NCBI GenBank assembly: GCA_964429005.1
Contig: CAYSAJ010000004.1
Coordinates: 1 to 64,000 of the forward strand
Length of the DNA stretch: 64,000 nt
From: JACRBE01 sp964429005
GTDB lineage: Bacteria; Chlamydiota; Chlamydiia; Chlamydiales; JACRBE01
Direction: 5' to 3'
The position numbers and the translations under genes were made by a program. A model generated the notes under the pieces. It saw only the letters and a program-made list of their open reading frames with translations. It ran no database searches and was not told the origin of the DNA. Each line of letters opens with the position of its first letter. Position 1 is the first letter of the stretch. Positions 26,412 to 36,179 of the stretch are shown here, piece by piece.

Positions 26412-28886
26412 CTAAAATGATCCAAATGAAAGTACTGCAGCAGTTCCTTCGGGGAAAGAGGAGCGATCAAAATACGCCAGAAGGGCTCTTAAGGAAGGCA
26501 ACTCCAAATGAGGAGTAGCATATTGGGTAATCTTTATTGTTTTTTCTGGATTAATATGAATTGAAGAGAAAATGAGCCGAAGAATCTTTCGATCATCAAA
26601 AGATCTCTTCTCTTCCTCAGGTAAGGCTAAGTATTCATCTATTTCTTTCATCACCTCTTCACAGATTTTGGCATATAAGGAAGAAGAAGCTATTTTTTTT
26701 AAAGCCTCCTCATTTTCTTGAACAGCAGCTAAGTAAAAGATTCTTAGAAGGTCTCGCTGATCAATATCCTTAATTTTGGGATGGAGGAAGATTTCATCCA
26801 CTAGGTAAGGTATTTGAGGGTTTCTTTCAAGTTTATCTAACGCCAAATCAAGGGGTAGTTCATGTAAGGGTCTGTGCTTTTCCGCTGTATAACGGGTTTC
26901 TGCTTCTACGATTTTGAATAATTCTAAGGTCTCTGAAGGAGATAATTCTAAATCTTCTCTTGCTGCTAAAGCTTCCAGATCTGAAAGGTCGCCCCCTCCT
27001 TCTGCTGCAAACTTTGTTTTTTCTTTTTCTAGTTCTCTCTTAAAGTTATCAATAAGCTTTTGCTGAGAAAAAACCTTGTAGCTTCGATAAAGACCTTCGG
27101 AAAAGTGGGAATGAATCCATGCTGAAATGCTCTTTAAAGTACAATTAGGAACACTGCTTTGTGTTTGATAGGAACGTAAATGGAGTTCAGAAATAAATCC
27201 TTTAGTGGTTGAATAGGCGCTTATCATTTTATAATATAAATTCTGAACCTCTTCAATAGAAGTTTCGGCATTTCTCCTTAAAATTACCTTATTAAGGTCA
27301 AAAAATGAGCCAAAAAAATCGATGACTTGCTTATCGGTTAGGTGATGGAGAGCGTAAGGATAGATTTTTTCTTTACCATCTTCAGCTATTAGGTGAGCTT
27401 CCGCAGGTGGTGCTGTATTGTAAATGATCACTGTATAGCTTTCTGAAGAATTTTTTCTAACCTCAACTTGGATCGTATGTCCTTCATCAGGAAATATCAT
27501 GGAAATGGGGAAAAGACGAATTTCTCCAATCTTCATCGAGAGAATTGTTTCATGAATAAAATGTACACAAAGGGCGCTTTGAAAATAACGCATAGAAGCA
27601 GATTCTATTGAGGTCATTTCGCAGGATATCAAAAGAGAGCTTAATGCCGACTGTTCCATGCATTTTATCAAAGAATTTATCTCTTTGATTTGAGGATCAA
27701 GGGGGCTTAATGAATCACGAAAGTCCTCCAAGGAAATCAGATGGTAAAAATAGGAAATATACTCTAGGCTTCCCTCTAACTCGATAGAGCTTTTTTCATA
27801 CCGAGCTGCTGTACTAAATGTTTGAAAATAGGCAAATTTTTCAGAGCAGTCTAATCTTTTGCTTCTTTTTCTGATTAATTCCTTTACCAAATCGATAAGA
27901 ACTTTTTGAAACTGTGCTCGAGAAGAATAGCTACTGAATTGAACAGCTTGGGCTAATTTAAAAAGGAAGGGGGAACCAAAGGCGCTAAATTCCTTTTCAG
28001 GTAAGTTTGCTAATTGTTCTATTGGGAAGAGTTGTTTGAATAGTTCTAGCTCACCTGCATTGATCAAAAAACTTTGAAAAGAGAGCAATTTGAGATAGTG
28101 GGTATGCTCCAAATATTGCTTGGCGATAGGATGTGAAAAAAGCTCTCGAATGAAATGAACATCTTCATTTTCCATTCCTTCTTCAATCAATTCACCAAAT
28201 TGACTTGCAGTGAGAGTTTTAAACGGAGCTAAACCCCACAATCTTGTACAATCCAAAGGCTCAGATAGTTGATTTTTTTGATAATCGAAAAAATCCAAAA
28301 GATATTCTGTTGAATCTCCTTCAGAGAGAGAAGCAAAAACATCAGGAAACTCTCTAGAAGAGAGAAAAGCCTTGAAATGAGGGTGGTGCCATGTTGCTGA
28401 CAACATTTGATACAAAATTTCATTTTCTCCTTTTTTCTTCGAAAAGCTCTGATAAACTTTTATGTGAAGAGAAATGACTTGCTCAGGAGTCAATAAGTTG
28501 ATTTGTGGAAGTTTGAGTAATTTCTCAATAAAGGGAAGAGACTCTCTTTTTGCTGTGGCCCTTGATGCTAATTCATCAAGGAGCTCATAAAACTTGTCTG
28601 GTGGTAATAAAGAAAGAGAAGTTGTTTCTCCTGTCAAACTTTCTATCACTCTGCTTTTACCTGCTTTGAAAGCCCCTAAAACATCTTTGGCCAAAAGATC
28701 TGTTCTTACAGCGTCAGGAGTTGGAGTTTCTGATACCGGAGGTATGGGTGTTGTGGGAGCCCCAATTCCTGCCCCAGCAGTAATTCTATCCGCTGCTCCT
28801 GAAATGGGAGAAAGAGCACCCTCTTTCCTTTCAGAAGCAGAGTCTCTCTTTGAGATAGGATCTGGGGTAATGGAAGGGATCGACAT
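26412..28886 (-). CDS. Large helical hypothetical protein, effector-like
   Basis: An 824-residue protein with no domain I can name. The first ~60 residues are rich in Ser, Pro, Ala, Thr and Gly and look disordered, as is common for type III secretion substrates. The remainder is largely helical and charged, with repeated Leu-rich helix pairs (LLTPEQVISLHIKVY, LLRIFYLAAVQENEEALKK) that may form a solenoid. There are no transmembrane segments. The gene sits between the kinase-like block and the M16 protease gene, transcribed away from the latter. Function is unknown. Confidence 0.7.
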   Translation of the reverse strand: MSIPSITPDPISKRDSASERKEGALSPISGAADRITAGAGIGAPTTPIPPVSETPTPDAVRTDLLAKDVLGAFKAGKSRVIESLTGETTSLSLLPPDKFYELLDELASRATAKRESLPFIEKLLKLPQINLLTPEQVISLHIKVYQSFSKKKGENEILYQMLSATWHHPHFKAFLSSREFPDVFASLSEGDSTEYLLDFFDYQKNQLSEPLDCTRLWGLAPFKTLTASQFGELIEEGMENEDVHFIRELFSHPIAKQYLEHTHYLKLLSFQSFLINAGELELFKQLFPIEQLANLPEKEFSAFGSPFLFKLAQAVQFSSYSSRAQFQKVLIDLVKELIRKRSKRLDCSEKFAYFQTFSTAARYEKSSIELEGSLEYISYFYHLISLEDFRDSLSPLDPQIKEINSLIKCMEQSALSSLLISCEMTSIESASMRYFQSALCVHFIHETILSMKIGEIRLFPISMIFPDEGHTIQVEVRKNSSESYTVIIYNTAPPAEAHLIAEDGKEKIYPYALHHLTDKQVIDFFGSFFDLNKVILRRNAETSIEEVQNLYYKMISAYSTTKGFISELHLRSYQTQSSVPNCTLKSISAWIHSHFSEGLYRSYKVFSQQKLIDNFKRELEKEKTKFAAEGGGDLSDLEALAAREDLELSPSETLELFKIVEAETRYTAEKHRPLHELPLDLALDKLERNPQIPYLVDEIFLHPKIKDIDQRDLLRIFYLAAVQENEEALKKIASSSLYAKICEEVMKEIDEYLALPEEEKRSFDDRKILRLIFSSIHINPEKTIKITQYATPHLELPSLRALLAYFDRSSFPEGTAAVLSFGSF

Positions 28887-29011
28887 ACTTCCTCCATTAC
28901 CAAAAAAAACAAAAATGACAAGTTTTTTTTGAAAAAAAACAGAAAAAAAGGGAAGTATTTACTTTATCTTAAGGAGACATTATCCTGTTTCTTCCTCAGG
29001 AGAAGCTCTTT

Positions 29012-31909
29012 ATGCATCCCGCTTATAGAAAAATCAAGCAAGTCGCCATCGATGAAATCAACGTCATTTACCATGAATATGAACATATCTCTTCTGGTGC
29101 CCAGGTGATTTATATTGAAAGTGATGATGATGAAAATGTTTTTTCTCTCAGTTTCCGTACTTATCCAAATGACTCTACTGGTGTCGCCCATATTTTAGAA
29201 CATACAGTGCTATGTGGGTCGGAGAAATATCCTGTAAAAGACCCCTTTTTTAGCATGTCAGGGCGAAGCCTCAATACCTTTATGAATGCGATGACAGGAA
29301 GCGACTTTACATGTTATCCCGCCTCTTCCCTTGTGAAGAAAGATTTCTACAATCTTCTTGAAGTCTATCTTGACTGTGTGTTTTTTCCCCTTCTCAAAAA
29401 GTTCAGTTTTATGCAAGAAGGTCATCATTTTGATTTTGCAAATCCCAAAGACTATCGCTCAGCTCTGCAATATGGCGGCATTGTATTTAATGAGATGAAA
29501 GGGAGCCTCAGCTCTCCTGAAACTAGGCTTTGGCATCTTGTCTTTGAACATCTCTTTACAGATTTAACTTACCGTTTCAATTCAGGGGGAGATCCCAAAG
29601 AAATCCCCCAGTTAACTTATGAAGAATTTATAGCCTTTCATAAAGAGTTCTATGATCCGAGTCGTTGTCTTTTCTATTTTTATGGAAACTTCCCCATAGA
29701 TGATCATCTATCGTTTATCCATGACAAGGTCCTTTTTAAAGCAAAAAAACTTCCTGCCCTATCTCCTTTACCACGCCAAACTCGCTTTTCTAACCACCAA
29801 ATTGTTAAGAGCTCGTATCCTAGCGATGATGAAAACACTGCCCAGAAAACCTATCTAGCCTATACATGGCTCACGGCTCATATTACAGATCAAGAAGATC
29901 TACTTGCTCTTACTCTTCTTGATTCTCTTCTGATGGACACAGATGCTTCTTTGCTCAAGAGAAAAATTTTAGAGTCGAAGCTTTGCATGAACGTTTTTTC
30001 TGAAACTGATACTGAGATCAGTGAAATCCCTTATATGATTATAGCAAAAGGATCTGACGAAGAGCATCTTCTCCCACTACAAAATCTCATTTTCGATACT
30101 TTGAGAGAGGCTGCACAAAATGGTTTTTCTAAAGAGGAAATTGAAGCATCAATCCATCAGCTTGAATTATCACGTCTTGAAATTGGAAGTGATAATTACC
30201 CTTATGGCCTAAGTTTGTTCTGGCGCTGCGCTCTGATGAAACAGCATGGAGCAGCAGGAGAAGATGGTCTCCGTATCCTCTCTCTTTTTTCTTCTTTAAG
30301 AGAGAAACTTAAAGACCATCACTACCTTCCGAAGCTCATCAAAAAATATTTACTGAGCAACGATCATTTTATCTCACTCTCTTTTTCCCCTGATCCCCAT
30401 TTACTACAAAAAGAAGTGGAAAATGAGCAGATAAAGCTTCAAGCCGTTTCTTCCTCACTCTCAGATAGTGAGCGTAAAGCGCTGTTTGATGAGTGGAAGG
30501 AATTCAAAAAATTTCAAAAAGAAAAAGATGAAGATCAAATTGAATGCCTTCCGAAGGTCATAAGAAGCGATATCCCTGAGTCTGCAAAAGATTATCCTCT
30601 TGCGCATACAAAAGAAGGGATATTTGATATTTATCACCATGATTGTTTCACAAACGATTTCATGTATGTGGATATTCATTATCCCCTTCCTGAGCTTAGT
30701 CAGAAAGAGCTGCATACAGCGCAGTTTCTTGTCTCGATTCTTCCTGAACTTGGAGCTGGCTCAAAAAGTTATTTAGATCAATTATCTTTGATCCAACGCT
30801 ACACTGGGGGTATTTCCACAGGAATTTCTTTCCATGGGATAAGTCATCTTCCTCACGTGCTACACCCTGAATTTGTGATTAAAGGGAAAGCTCTTAAAAG
30901 AAACAAAGAAGCCCTTTTTTCTATCATGGGTGACATCCTAAAGCACGTACGCCTTGATGAAAAAGATAGGATCAAAGAGCTTGTACTACAAACGGCGACT
31001 CACCTTCAATCCTACTTGAATAAACATGCGATGGGATATGCAACAAAATATGCTCTGAGTGGATTTTCTACTCTTGGAGCTGTAAAGCATCAGCTGTCTG
31101 GAATCCCCTACTACCACTACATTCAAAAACTTGCGCAAAATATAGACCATCATATGGATCAACTGATCGATGACTTAAGCACCATTAAAGATCGTATACT
31201 TCATGGTCATCATCCTTCTTTGGTCTATGCAGGACGCTATAAAGATCTTGATCTTTCACTTCTTCACTCATTTAAAAAGCCAACTGGATCTTTTGTAGGA
31301 TGGAAAGAAAATCCTGCTCCTACTGCAAAAGAGAGCAAAGCATTTACCATTTCTTCTTCCGTTTGCTTTACAACCTTAGCCCTTCCCGGAGTGGGCTTTG
31401 AAGATCCTATGAGCCCTGCGATGAACATCTTGCCAGATCTTTTAGGAAATGCTCACCTCCACCAAGCAGTACGAGAACAAGGGGGAGCTTATGGCGTCGG
31501 AGCTCAATATCACCCGATTACCCATACTTTTCACCTCTATTCGTACCGTGACCCCCACATCCAATCAACCCTTGATGCTTTTTCTCAATCTTTAGAAAAG
31601 ATTGAGCGAGGCGATTTCACCCAAGATGAAATCGATGAGGCTTTATTTGAGGTGATCCAAGATATTGACTCCCCTCTTTCTCCCGGCTCAACAGCTTCTG
31701 TTGCGTACGCCTGGAAGGTCATGAATAGAACAAAAGAAAGGCGGCAAGAATATAGAGAAGCTCTCTTACATGTTTCTAAAGATGATTTAATAGAAGCTGC
31801 TCATACACTAAAGAAGCAACTTCAGCATGCATGCGTAGCTACCTTCGCTCCCCGTAAGCTTGCTGAGGAAACCTCAGAGATCTTTACCGAAATGGAAAGT
31901 ATCTCTTAG
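29012..31909 (+). CDS. M16C-family zinc metalloprotease, insulinase/PreP type
   Basis: A 965-residue clam-shell metallopeptidase. The inverted zinc motif HxxEH is HILEH at 60-64, with the distal Glu probably in GGIVFNEMKG. The segment SGRSLNTFMNAMTGSDFTCY is characteristic of the presequence-protease (PreP/Cym1) branch that degrades unstructured peptides up to about 65 residues. The length fits a single-chain M16C enzyme. C. trachomatis has an equivalent between htrA and rmuC (CT824, from memory). A CAGGAG ribosome site precedes the ATG. No signal peptide, so peptide clearance in the cytoplasm is most likely. Confidence 0.9.
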   Translation: MHPAYRKIKQVAIDEINVIYHEYEHISSGAQVIYIESDDDENVFSLSFRTYPNDSTGVAHILEHTVLCGSEKYPVKDPFFSMSGRSLNTFMNAMTGSDFTCYPASSLVKKDFYNLLEVYLDCVFFPLLKKFSFMQEGHHFDFANPKDYRSALQYGGIVFNEMKGSLSSPETRLWHLVFEHLFTDLTYRFNSGGDPKEIPQLTYEEFIAFHKEFYDPSRCLFYFYGNFPIDDHLSFIHDKVLFKAKKLPALSPLPRQTRFSNHQIVKSSYPSDDENTAQKTYLAYTWLTAHITDQEDLLALTLLDSLLMDTDASLLKRKILESKLCMNVFSETDTEISEIPYMIIAKGSDEEHLLPLQNLIFDTLREAAQNGFSKEEIEASIHQLELSRLEIGSDNYPYGLSLFWRCALMKQHGAAGEDGLRILSLFSSLREKLKDHHYLPKLIKKYLLSNDHFISLSFSPDPHLLQKEVENEQIKLQAVSSSLSDSERKALFDEWKEFKKFQKEKDEDQIECLPKVIRSDIPESAKDYPLAHTKEGIFDIYHHDCFTNDFMYVDIHYPLPELSQKELHTAQFLVSILPELGAGSKSYLDQLSLIQRYTGGISTGISFHGISHLPHVLHPEFVIKGKALKRNKEALFSIMGDILKHVRLDEKDRIKELVLQTATHLQSYLNKHAMGYATKYALSGFSTLGAVKHQLSGIPYYHYIQKLAQNIDHHMDQLIDDLSTIKDRILHGHHPSLVYAGRYKDLDLSLLHSFKKPTGSFVGWKENPAPTAKESKAFTISSSVCFTTLALPGVGFEDPMSPAMNILPDLLGNAHLHQAVREQGGAYGVGAQYHPITHTFHLYSYRDPHIQSTLDAFSQSLEKIERGDFTQDEIDEALFEVIQDIDSPLSPGSTASVAYAWKVMNRTKERRQEYREALLHVSKDDLIEAAHTLKKQLQHACVATFAPRKLAEETSEIFTEMESIS

Positions 31910-31925
31910 CATCTTTATGTAGAGA

Positions 31926-33542
31926 TTATACAGCATCTCCTCGATAAACAAGTACGCCATGAGCGACGTGAGACTTGAGCATCTCATCCAGTTCAGGTTG
32001 ACTGTAATCACCGGTAAGCTCAAATTCATCGATGAGCTCTGCTTTGCTCAGACCCATCGGCATAAAAGAAGGTCCCACCGGATCAAAGTCCCAATGATCT
32101 CTAACATCTTGGGTGGTCATATCAGAGACCTCTTTGCCTAATTTATCGGCTAATTCATCAAGAGCTTTATCTAAAATTTCTTTTTCGATAGGAATTACAG
32201 GAGTCGCTCCATGGTTAAGTAACCATTTCTTTATGACAAGTGTTTTTGATCTCTGAGAAGGATCTTCTAAAATTTGAAATCCATGAAAAAAGAAAAAGGC
32301 AAACTGATCTTTAGCTTCAACGACAAGAGGTTTATTCACAGATCTTGCATAGGCTTTTAAGATTTCAACTATTTTGACTTGGAGAGCTCCCCCATAAGGA
32401 TCAACTGTGATTGGGGGAGCGGCTGCGGCTGCGGCGGCTCCTGCAGCAGAATCAGCCGAGGAGATCTGTTCTGCTAAATTTTGTATGAAAAGAAATGTAG
32501 GTGAGATTAACATTTCAGGAGTCATCACCTCTTCTTCTATCGTTCTTCCTCCTTCCCTACACGCTGTTTTCATAAGATCTTCGTCAGATGCTGCTCCTGC
32601 AGCTTCAGATGGTACTTCTATGTATCTTACAACTTGAAACGCGTAACTCTGTGTACTAGAAATTAAAGAATCAAGAGGGGTAACAGTTTTTAATCGGATA
32701 CACATCGTTTGACTCATTCCATGAGTACTAACTACAAAGTAATGAGGCTTTAAAAGGGGGTGGGAAAAAGGATCGATCAATGTTTCACTCTCTGAAGTCC
32801 CAGCCCCACCAGGAACTTTTTCTTTTATAGGGGGGTCGATTCTCTTTGTTCCTACTCCGTTAAATTCAGCTAAAATCGTTTGTTCGTGATGAGGTATGAG
32901 CAATATTAAAGGGAGAGCAGGCGTTAAATTAGGTACACGAGCCTTTTTTTGCTCTGCTAAAAAATCGACAAGACGAAGAGTTCTACCATCTGGAAGAGCT
33001 ATTTCCTTGTCAGGGATGCGTAAATTATATTCTTTGATGAAAATCAGAGCATCTTCGTTTTCGGGCGTTTTTATTATTAATAAAGCATCGTGCATGCATG
33101 CAAATCGAGCAGCTACTCTGACTGCTAGTTCGATAAGATTTTCTCTCAGTATGATGGCGTCTGACTCCTTTTTAATGTCCAATACGACCACTTCAGATGA
33201 CACCGTTTCTTGGAGAAGCCCCTCTGTTGATAGCCTCAATTTCCTTGTTACTAAATGACGAAAAGATACAGAAGCAATCTTTGGATTATCAGGACTCTTT
33301 ATCTGATCTACAACCGTTTCACCTGCTCTGGTAGTTTGCCGGGCTCCATATAAATAATACCCTGCATAGAGGGAAAATACACCCCTCGCAGCATAAATGC
33401 AGTTATCCCTAGGTGATACCTCTGTAATTTCTGAACGAACTGTAAGGGGATCTTTTTTTCCTGTGCTCTTGTTATTGAAGACATCAGGGAAAGTCCAAAG
33501 GCATTCTGGATGCTTCACAGCAGGAGTTGCTGTAGTAGCCAT
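31926..33542 (-). CDS. Hypothetical protein with Ala tract
   Basis: A 538-residue soluble protein without a recognised family. An alpha/beta-looking N-terminal half (YAARGVFSLYAGYYLYGARQ near 47-66) is followed by a low-complexity Ala run (SAAGAAAAAAAPP, about 366-378) encoded by GCN repeats, and a helical C-terminus (SKAELIDEFELTGDYSQPEL near the end). It sits between the M16 protease gene and htrA on the opposite strand. The start is set by the ATG at 33542, with GGAGAG a few bases before it. Host-interaction protein is a guess. Confidence 0.65.
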   Translation of the reverse strand: MATTATPAVKHPECLWTFPDVFNNKSTGKKDPLTVRSEITEVSPRDNCIYAARGVFSLYAGYYLYGARQTTRAGETVVDQIKSPDNPKIASVSFRHLVTRKLRLSTEGLLQETVSSEVVVLDIKKESDAIILRENLIELAVRVAARFACMHDALLIIKTPENEDALIFIKEYNLRIPDKEIALPDGRTLRLVDFLAEQKKARVPNLTPALPLILLIPHHEQTILAEFNGVGTKRIDPPIKEKVPGGAGTSESETLIDPFSHPLLKPHYFVVSTHGMSQTMCIRLKTVTPLDSLISSTQSYAFQVVRYIEVPSEAAGAASDEDLMKTACREGGRTIEEEVMTPEMLISPTFLFIQNLAEQISSADSAAGAAAAAAAPPITVDPYGGALQVKIVEILKAYARSVNKPLVVEAKDQFAFFFFHGFQILEDPSQRSKTLVIKKWLLNHGATPVIPIEKEILDKALDELADKLGKEVSDMTTQDVRDHWDFDPVGPSFMPMGLSKAELIDEFELTGDYSQPELDEMLKSHVAHGVLVYRGDAV

Positions 33543-33665
33543 AATTCTCTCCGAAAAAGGAAATATATTATCTCAATTCTGAAGTTAAAAGCTAGATAGC
33601 AACCGGAGTTATATTAAGGCATTCTTAAAAAATTTTGTTTAAGTCGTGAGTTTTATCGTGATCCG

Positions 33666-33694
33666 TTGTATTTTTTGATTTCGTAGTCCATAAT
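33666..33694 (+). promoter_or_regulatory. Candidate htrA promoter
   Basis: TTGTAT (33666-33671) and CATAAT (33689-33694) are spaced by 17 bases, about 28 bases before the htrA ATG. GGGAG acts as ribosome site. Each hexamer differs from consensus at one to two positions. Confidence 0.5.
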
Positions 33695-33722
33695 CCATTA
33701 ATACAAACCATGGGAGTTTATC

Positions 33723-35198
33723 ATGAAAAACGCCTACTCATATCTTATAGCTTCAACGATGTTACTCACTTCTATTTCAGGGTACACGGCTCCTTCCAAG
33801 GACAAATCTGAACAAACGGAAGAGGCCGTTCAAAATTCTCGCATCCGTCAAGCGAAAGAATTGTCAAAAGCTTTTACAACAGTCGCTAAGGACTGCACTC
33901 CAGCTGTCGTGTTCATCAAAGTAGAGTCTTCTGGCGATCTTACAGACTACTTTAATCAAGGACCTGGTTATCAAGATCCATTTGATATGTTCCAAGATGA
34001 TTTTTTTAATAGGTTTTTTGGACCCGCTCCTCGCGGTAGGGAGCGTAAGGCTCCTGTCCGACGCTCCCAAGGATCAGGATTTTTTATCACTTCAGATGGT
34101 TATATCATGACCAACTACCATGTGGTCAAAGATGCGACAAAAATTACCGTCGATCTAAACCCACCAATGGAAAAACAATTTGATGCCACATTAGTTGGAG
34201 GAGACCCTCAAACAGATATCGCCATACTGAAAGTAGAAGGAACCAATTTTCCTTATCTCCCTTTTGGCAACTCCGATGAAATCGAAGTGGGTGAGTGGGT
34301 CATTGCTGTCGGCAACCCCTTCCAATTACAAGCTTCGGTCACAGTTGGTGTTGTGAGCGCTAAAGGGCGCAATGACCTCCAAATTACTGACCTTGAAGAC
34401 TTCATTCAAACAGATGCTGCGATCAATCCCGGCAACTCGGGCGGCCCTCTCCTTAATCTTGATGGAGAAGTCATAGGAATGAACACCGCCATTTTATCCC
34501 CATCGGGGGGATACATGGGGATCGGTTTTGCCATTCCAAGTTCTATATTAAAAAACGTGGAAGCACAGCTGATCGCTAATGGAGAAGTTTCTAGAGGCTC
34601 AATCGGTGTGATGCTTCAGCCTATCGATCAAGATCTTGCTGAAGCCCTCAAATTAGACAAGCCCGAAGGGGCTCTTATAGCCCAAGTCAAAAAAGGGTCT
34701 CCTGCAGATAAAGCAGGATTGAAACAAGGGGATATCATTACAAAACTGAATGGAAGTGCAGTAAAGTCGATGAATACCCTTCGTAATGAGATCATGCTCT
34801 TACCTCCTAATACGACAATACAGCTCACGATCAATCGCCAGGGGAAGACACTTGTTGTGCCCGTTACGATTGGCAATAGCGAAGCTGCGGAAAAAGCCTC
34901 CTCTACAATAGCTGTAAAAAAGCTGGGGATTGAAGTCGAAAGTCTCACTCCCGAAGTAGCAAAGCAAAACGGTTACCCTGATGATGCAGGTGTGATTATC
35001 ACAAAAATCCACTCAAACTCTGTTGCTCAAGCCGCAGGGATGCGCACAGGCTGGGTGATCATGGCTGTGAACCACAAAAAAGTGGCAAACGTCGATGAGT
35101 TCAATAAGGCAATAGAGTCAACCGATGGGAATCGCGTCCTTCTGTTGATTAATGCTAAAGGAAGCGTCCGCTTCTTCTCTCTTAAAATGGCCAAATAA
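33723..35198 (+). CDS. htrA: Periplasmic serine protease/chaperone DegP/HtrA
   Basis: A 491-residue DO-like protease with a signal peptide (about 1-22). The chymotrypsin-like domain carries the triad His133 (NYHVV), Asp165 (QTDIAIL) and Ser239 (GNSGGPL). Two PDZ domains follow, at about 285-380 and 395-490. It degrades or refolds damaged envelope proteins; chlamydial HtrA is essential for replication and may also be exported. Position next to sucD/sucC matches C. trachomatis CT821-CT823. It ends at a strong terminator. Confidence 0.95.
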   Translation: MKNAYSYLIASTMLLTSISGYTAPSKDKSEQTEEAVQNSRIRQAKELSKAFTTVAKDCTPAVVFIKVESSGDLTDYFNQGPGYQDPFDMFQDDFFNRFFGPAPRGRERKAPVRRSQGSGFFITSDGYIMTNYHVVKDATKITVDLNPPMEKQFDATLVGGDPQTDIAILKVEGTNFPYLPFGNSDEIEVGEWVIAVGNPFQLQASVTVGVVSAKGRNDLQITDLEDFIQTDAAINPGNSGGPLLNLDGEVIGMNTAILSPSGGYMGIGFAIPSSILKNVEAQLIANGEVSRGSIGVMLQPIDQDLAEALKLDKPEGALIAQVKKGSPADKAGLKQGDIITKLNGSAVKSMNTLRNEIMLLPPNTTIQLTINRQGKTLVVPVTIGNSEAAEKASSTIAVKKLGIEVESLTPEVAKQNGYPDDAGVIITKIHSNSVAQAAGMRTGWVIMAVNHKKVANVDEFNKAIESTDGNRVLLLINAKGSVRFFSLKMAK

Positions 35199-35208
35199 GC
35201 CTTTGTTA

Positions 35209-35239
35209 AGGTAGGGGTTAGCCCCTACCTGAATTTTTA
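35209..35239 (+). terminator. Rho-independent terminator of htrA
   Basis: A 9-bp GC-rich stem AGGTAGGGG / CCCCTACCT with loop TTAG is followed by GAATTTTT. Confidence 0.9.
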
Positions 35240-35422
35240 ATAAATTCTACAAAATTCTAATAATCAGCAATTTACAAAAAATACAATTCTTAATAAATCG
35301 TTAATCTATTTACCTCCAAATAGTTAAGTTTGTGTAATACTAATTTTTTGAATTATAATAATATTTAATTATAAAAATATTATGTTTATAATATTAATAA
35401 AAATTTAATTAAGAGATTTATT

Positions 35423-36163
35423 ATGTTTTCAGAAATTACTAAGTATTCTGTTACACAAAAAATGATCGATGCAAGCTTATCAACTCTTGGCAATACGAAA
35501 TATGCTAGGCTCCATGCCCTTACAGAACTAACATCCCTTCCTAGTGGACTCATTGAGACAGCCTTAAGGATCGTTGCCTTGATTCCTTTTGCTTTTAGTG
35601 CTTTGATTGCTTTTATAGCTATCAAATGTGGCTCTAAAAATCCTCTCTGCAGCCGCGTGATTAACGAATATCGAAGTAATAACCGAGGCCTTGTTGCTGG
35701 ACTTATCCATGCAGTCATGTCGATACCAAGAGCTCTTTATTATTTATTCATTCCTATAAACTCTGATCAATCTACATCATCTGCTAATCAAGATGAAGAT
35801 TCTAAATTAGTTCCAGTGGATGCTGAAAAAATAGCAGCTATCGCTGAGGCTGAGATTGCAGCGCAAGATGGACTATTTGAAGCTCAACTACAGGCTGCTC
35901 TGATAGATACTAAGGCTCTTACTGAAGCAAATCCCCCTCTTATGGCGCTATGCGCAGCTGCTGAAAGTGCTATTGCAGCTTTAGAAGCTGGCCGAAGTGA
36001 AGAAAATTTGCCGGCTGCCAGAGCAGCTTTTAGCGCTCTTTTTGAAGCTAATAGATTATCTTTAGTTGAGGCTCCAGTTGAAGGGCGATCTATCCCAGCC
36101 ATTGCGGCAGAAAGAAAAGCTTTTGAAACGATGAAGCGCCTCTCAGCCCTTATTGGGGCTTAA
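35423..36163 (+). CDS. Inc-like membrane protein, paralog of the gene at 202-1494
   Basis: A 246-residue protein. Residues 1-110 match the N-terminal domain of the 430-residue protein at 202-1494, including TKYAR-H-LT near residue 27, the LRIVALIPFAFSAL hydrophobic segment, SRVI and SIPRALYY. The two hydrophobic segments are at about 41-70 and 90-110. The C-terminal half is a helical Ala/Glu-rich region without hydrophobic segments. The leader (35250-35420) is extremely AT-rich. The architecture suggests membrane insertion with a soluble tail facing a host or bacterial compartment; this is inference. Confidence 0.75.
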   Translation: MFSEITKYSVTQKMIDASLSTLGNTKYARLHALTELTSLPSGLIETALRIVALIPFAFSALIAFIAIKCGSKNPLCSRVINEYRSNNRGLVAGLIHAVMSIPRALYYLFIPINSDQSTSSANQDEDSKLVPVDAEKIAAIAEAEIAAQDGLFEAQLQAALIDTKALTEANPPLMALCAAAESAIAALEAGRSEENLPAARAAFSALFEANRLSLVEAPVEGRSIPAIAAERKAFETMKRLSALIGA

Positions 36164-36179
36164 GGCCATTTCAGATTGT

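Noticed and set aside
32410..32460. GCN trinucleotide repeats in the 538-residue protein as a CRISPR or minisatellite
   Set aside because: Repeats are short, in frame and encode an Ala run; there are no spacer units.
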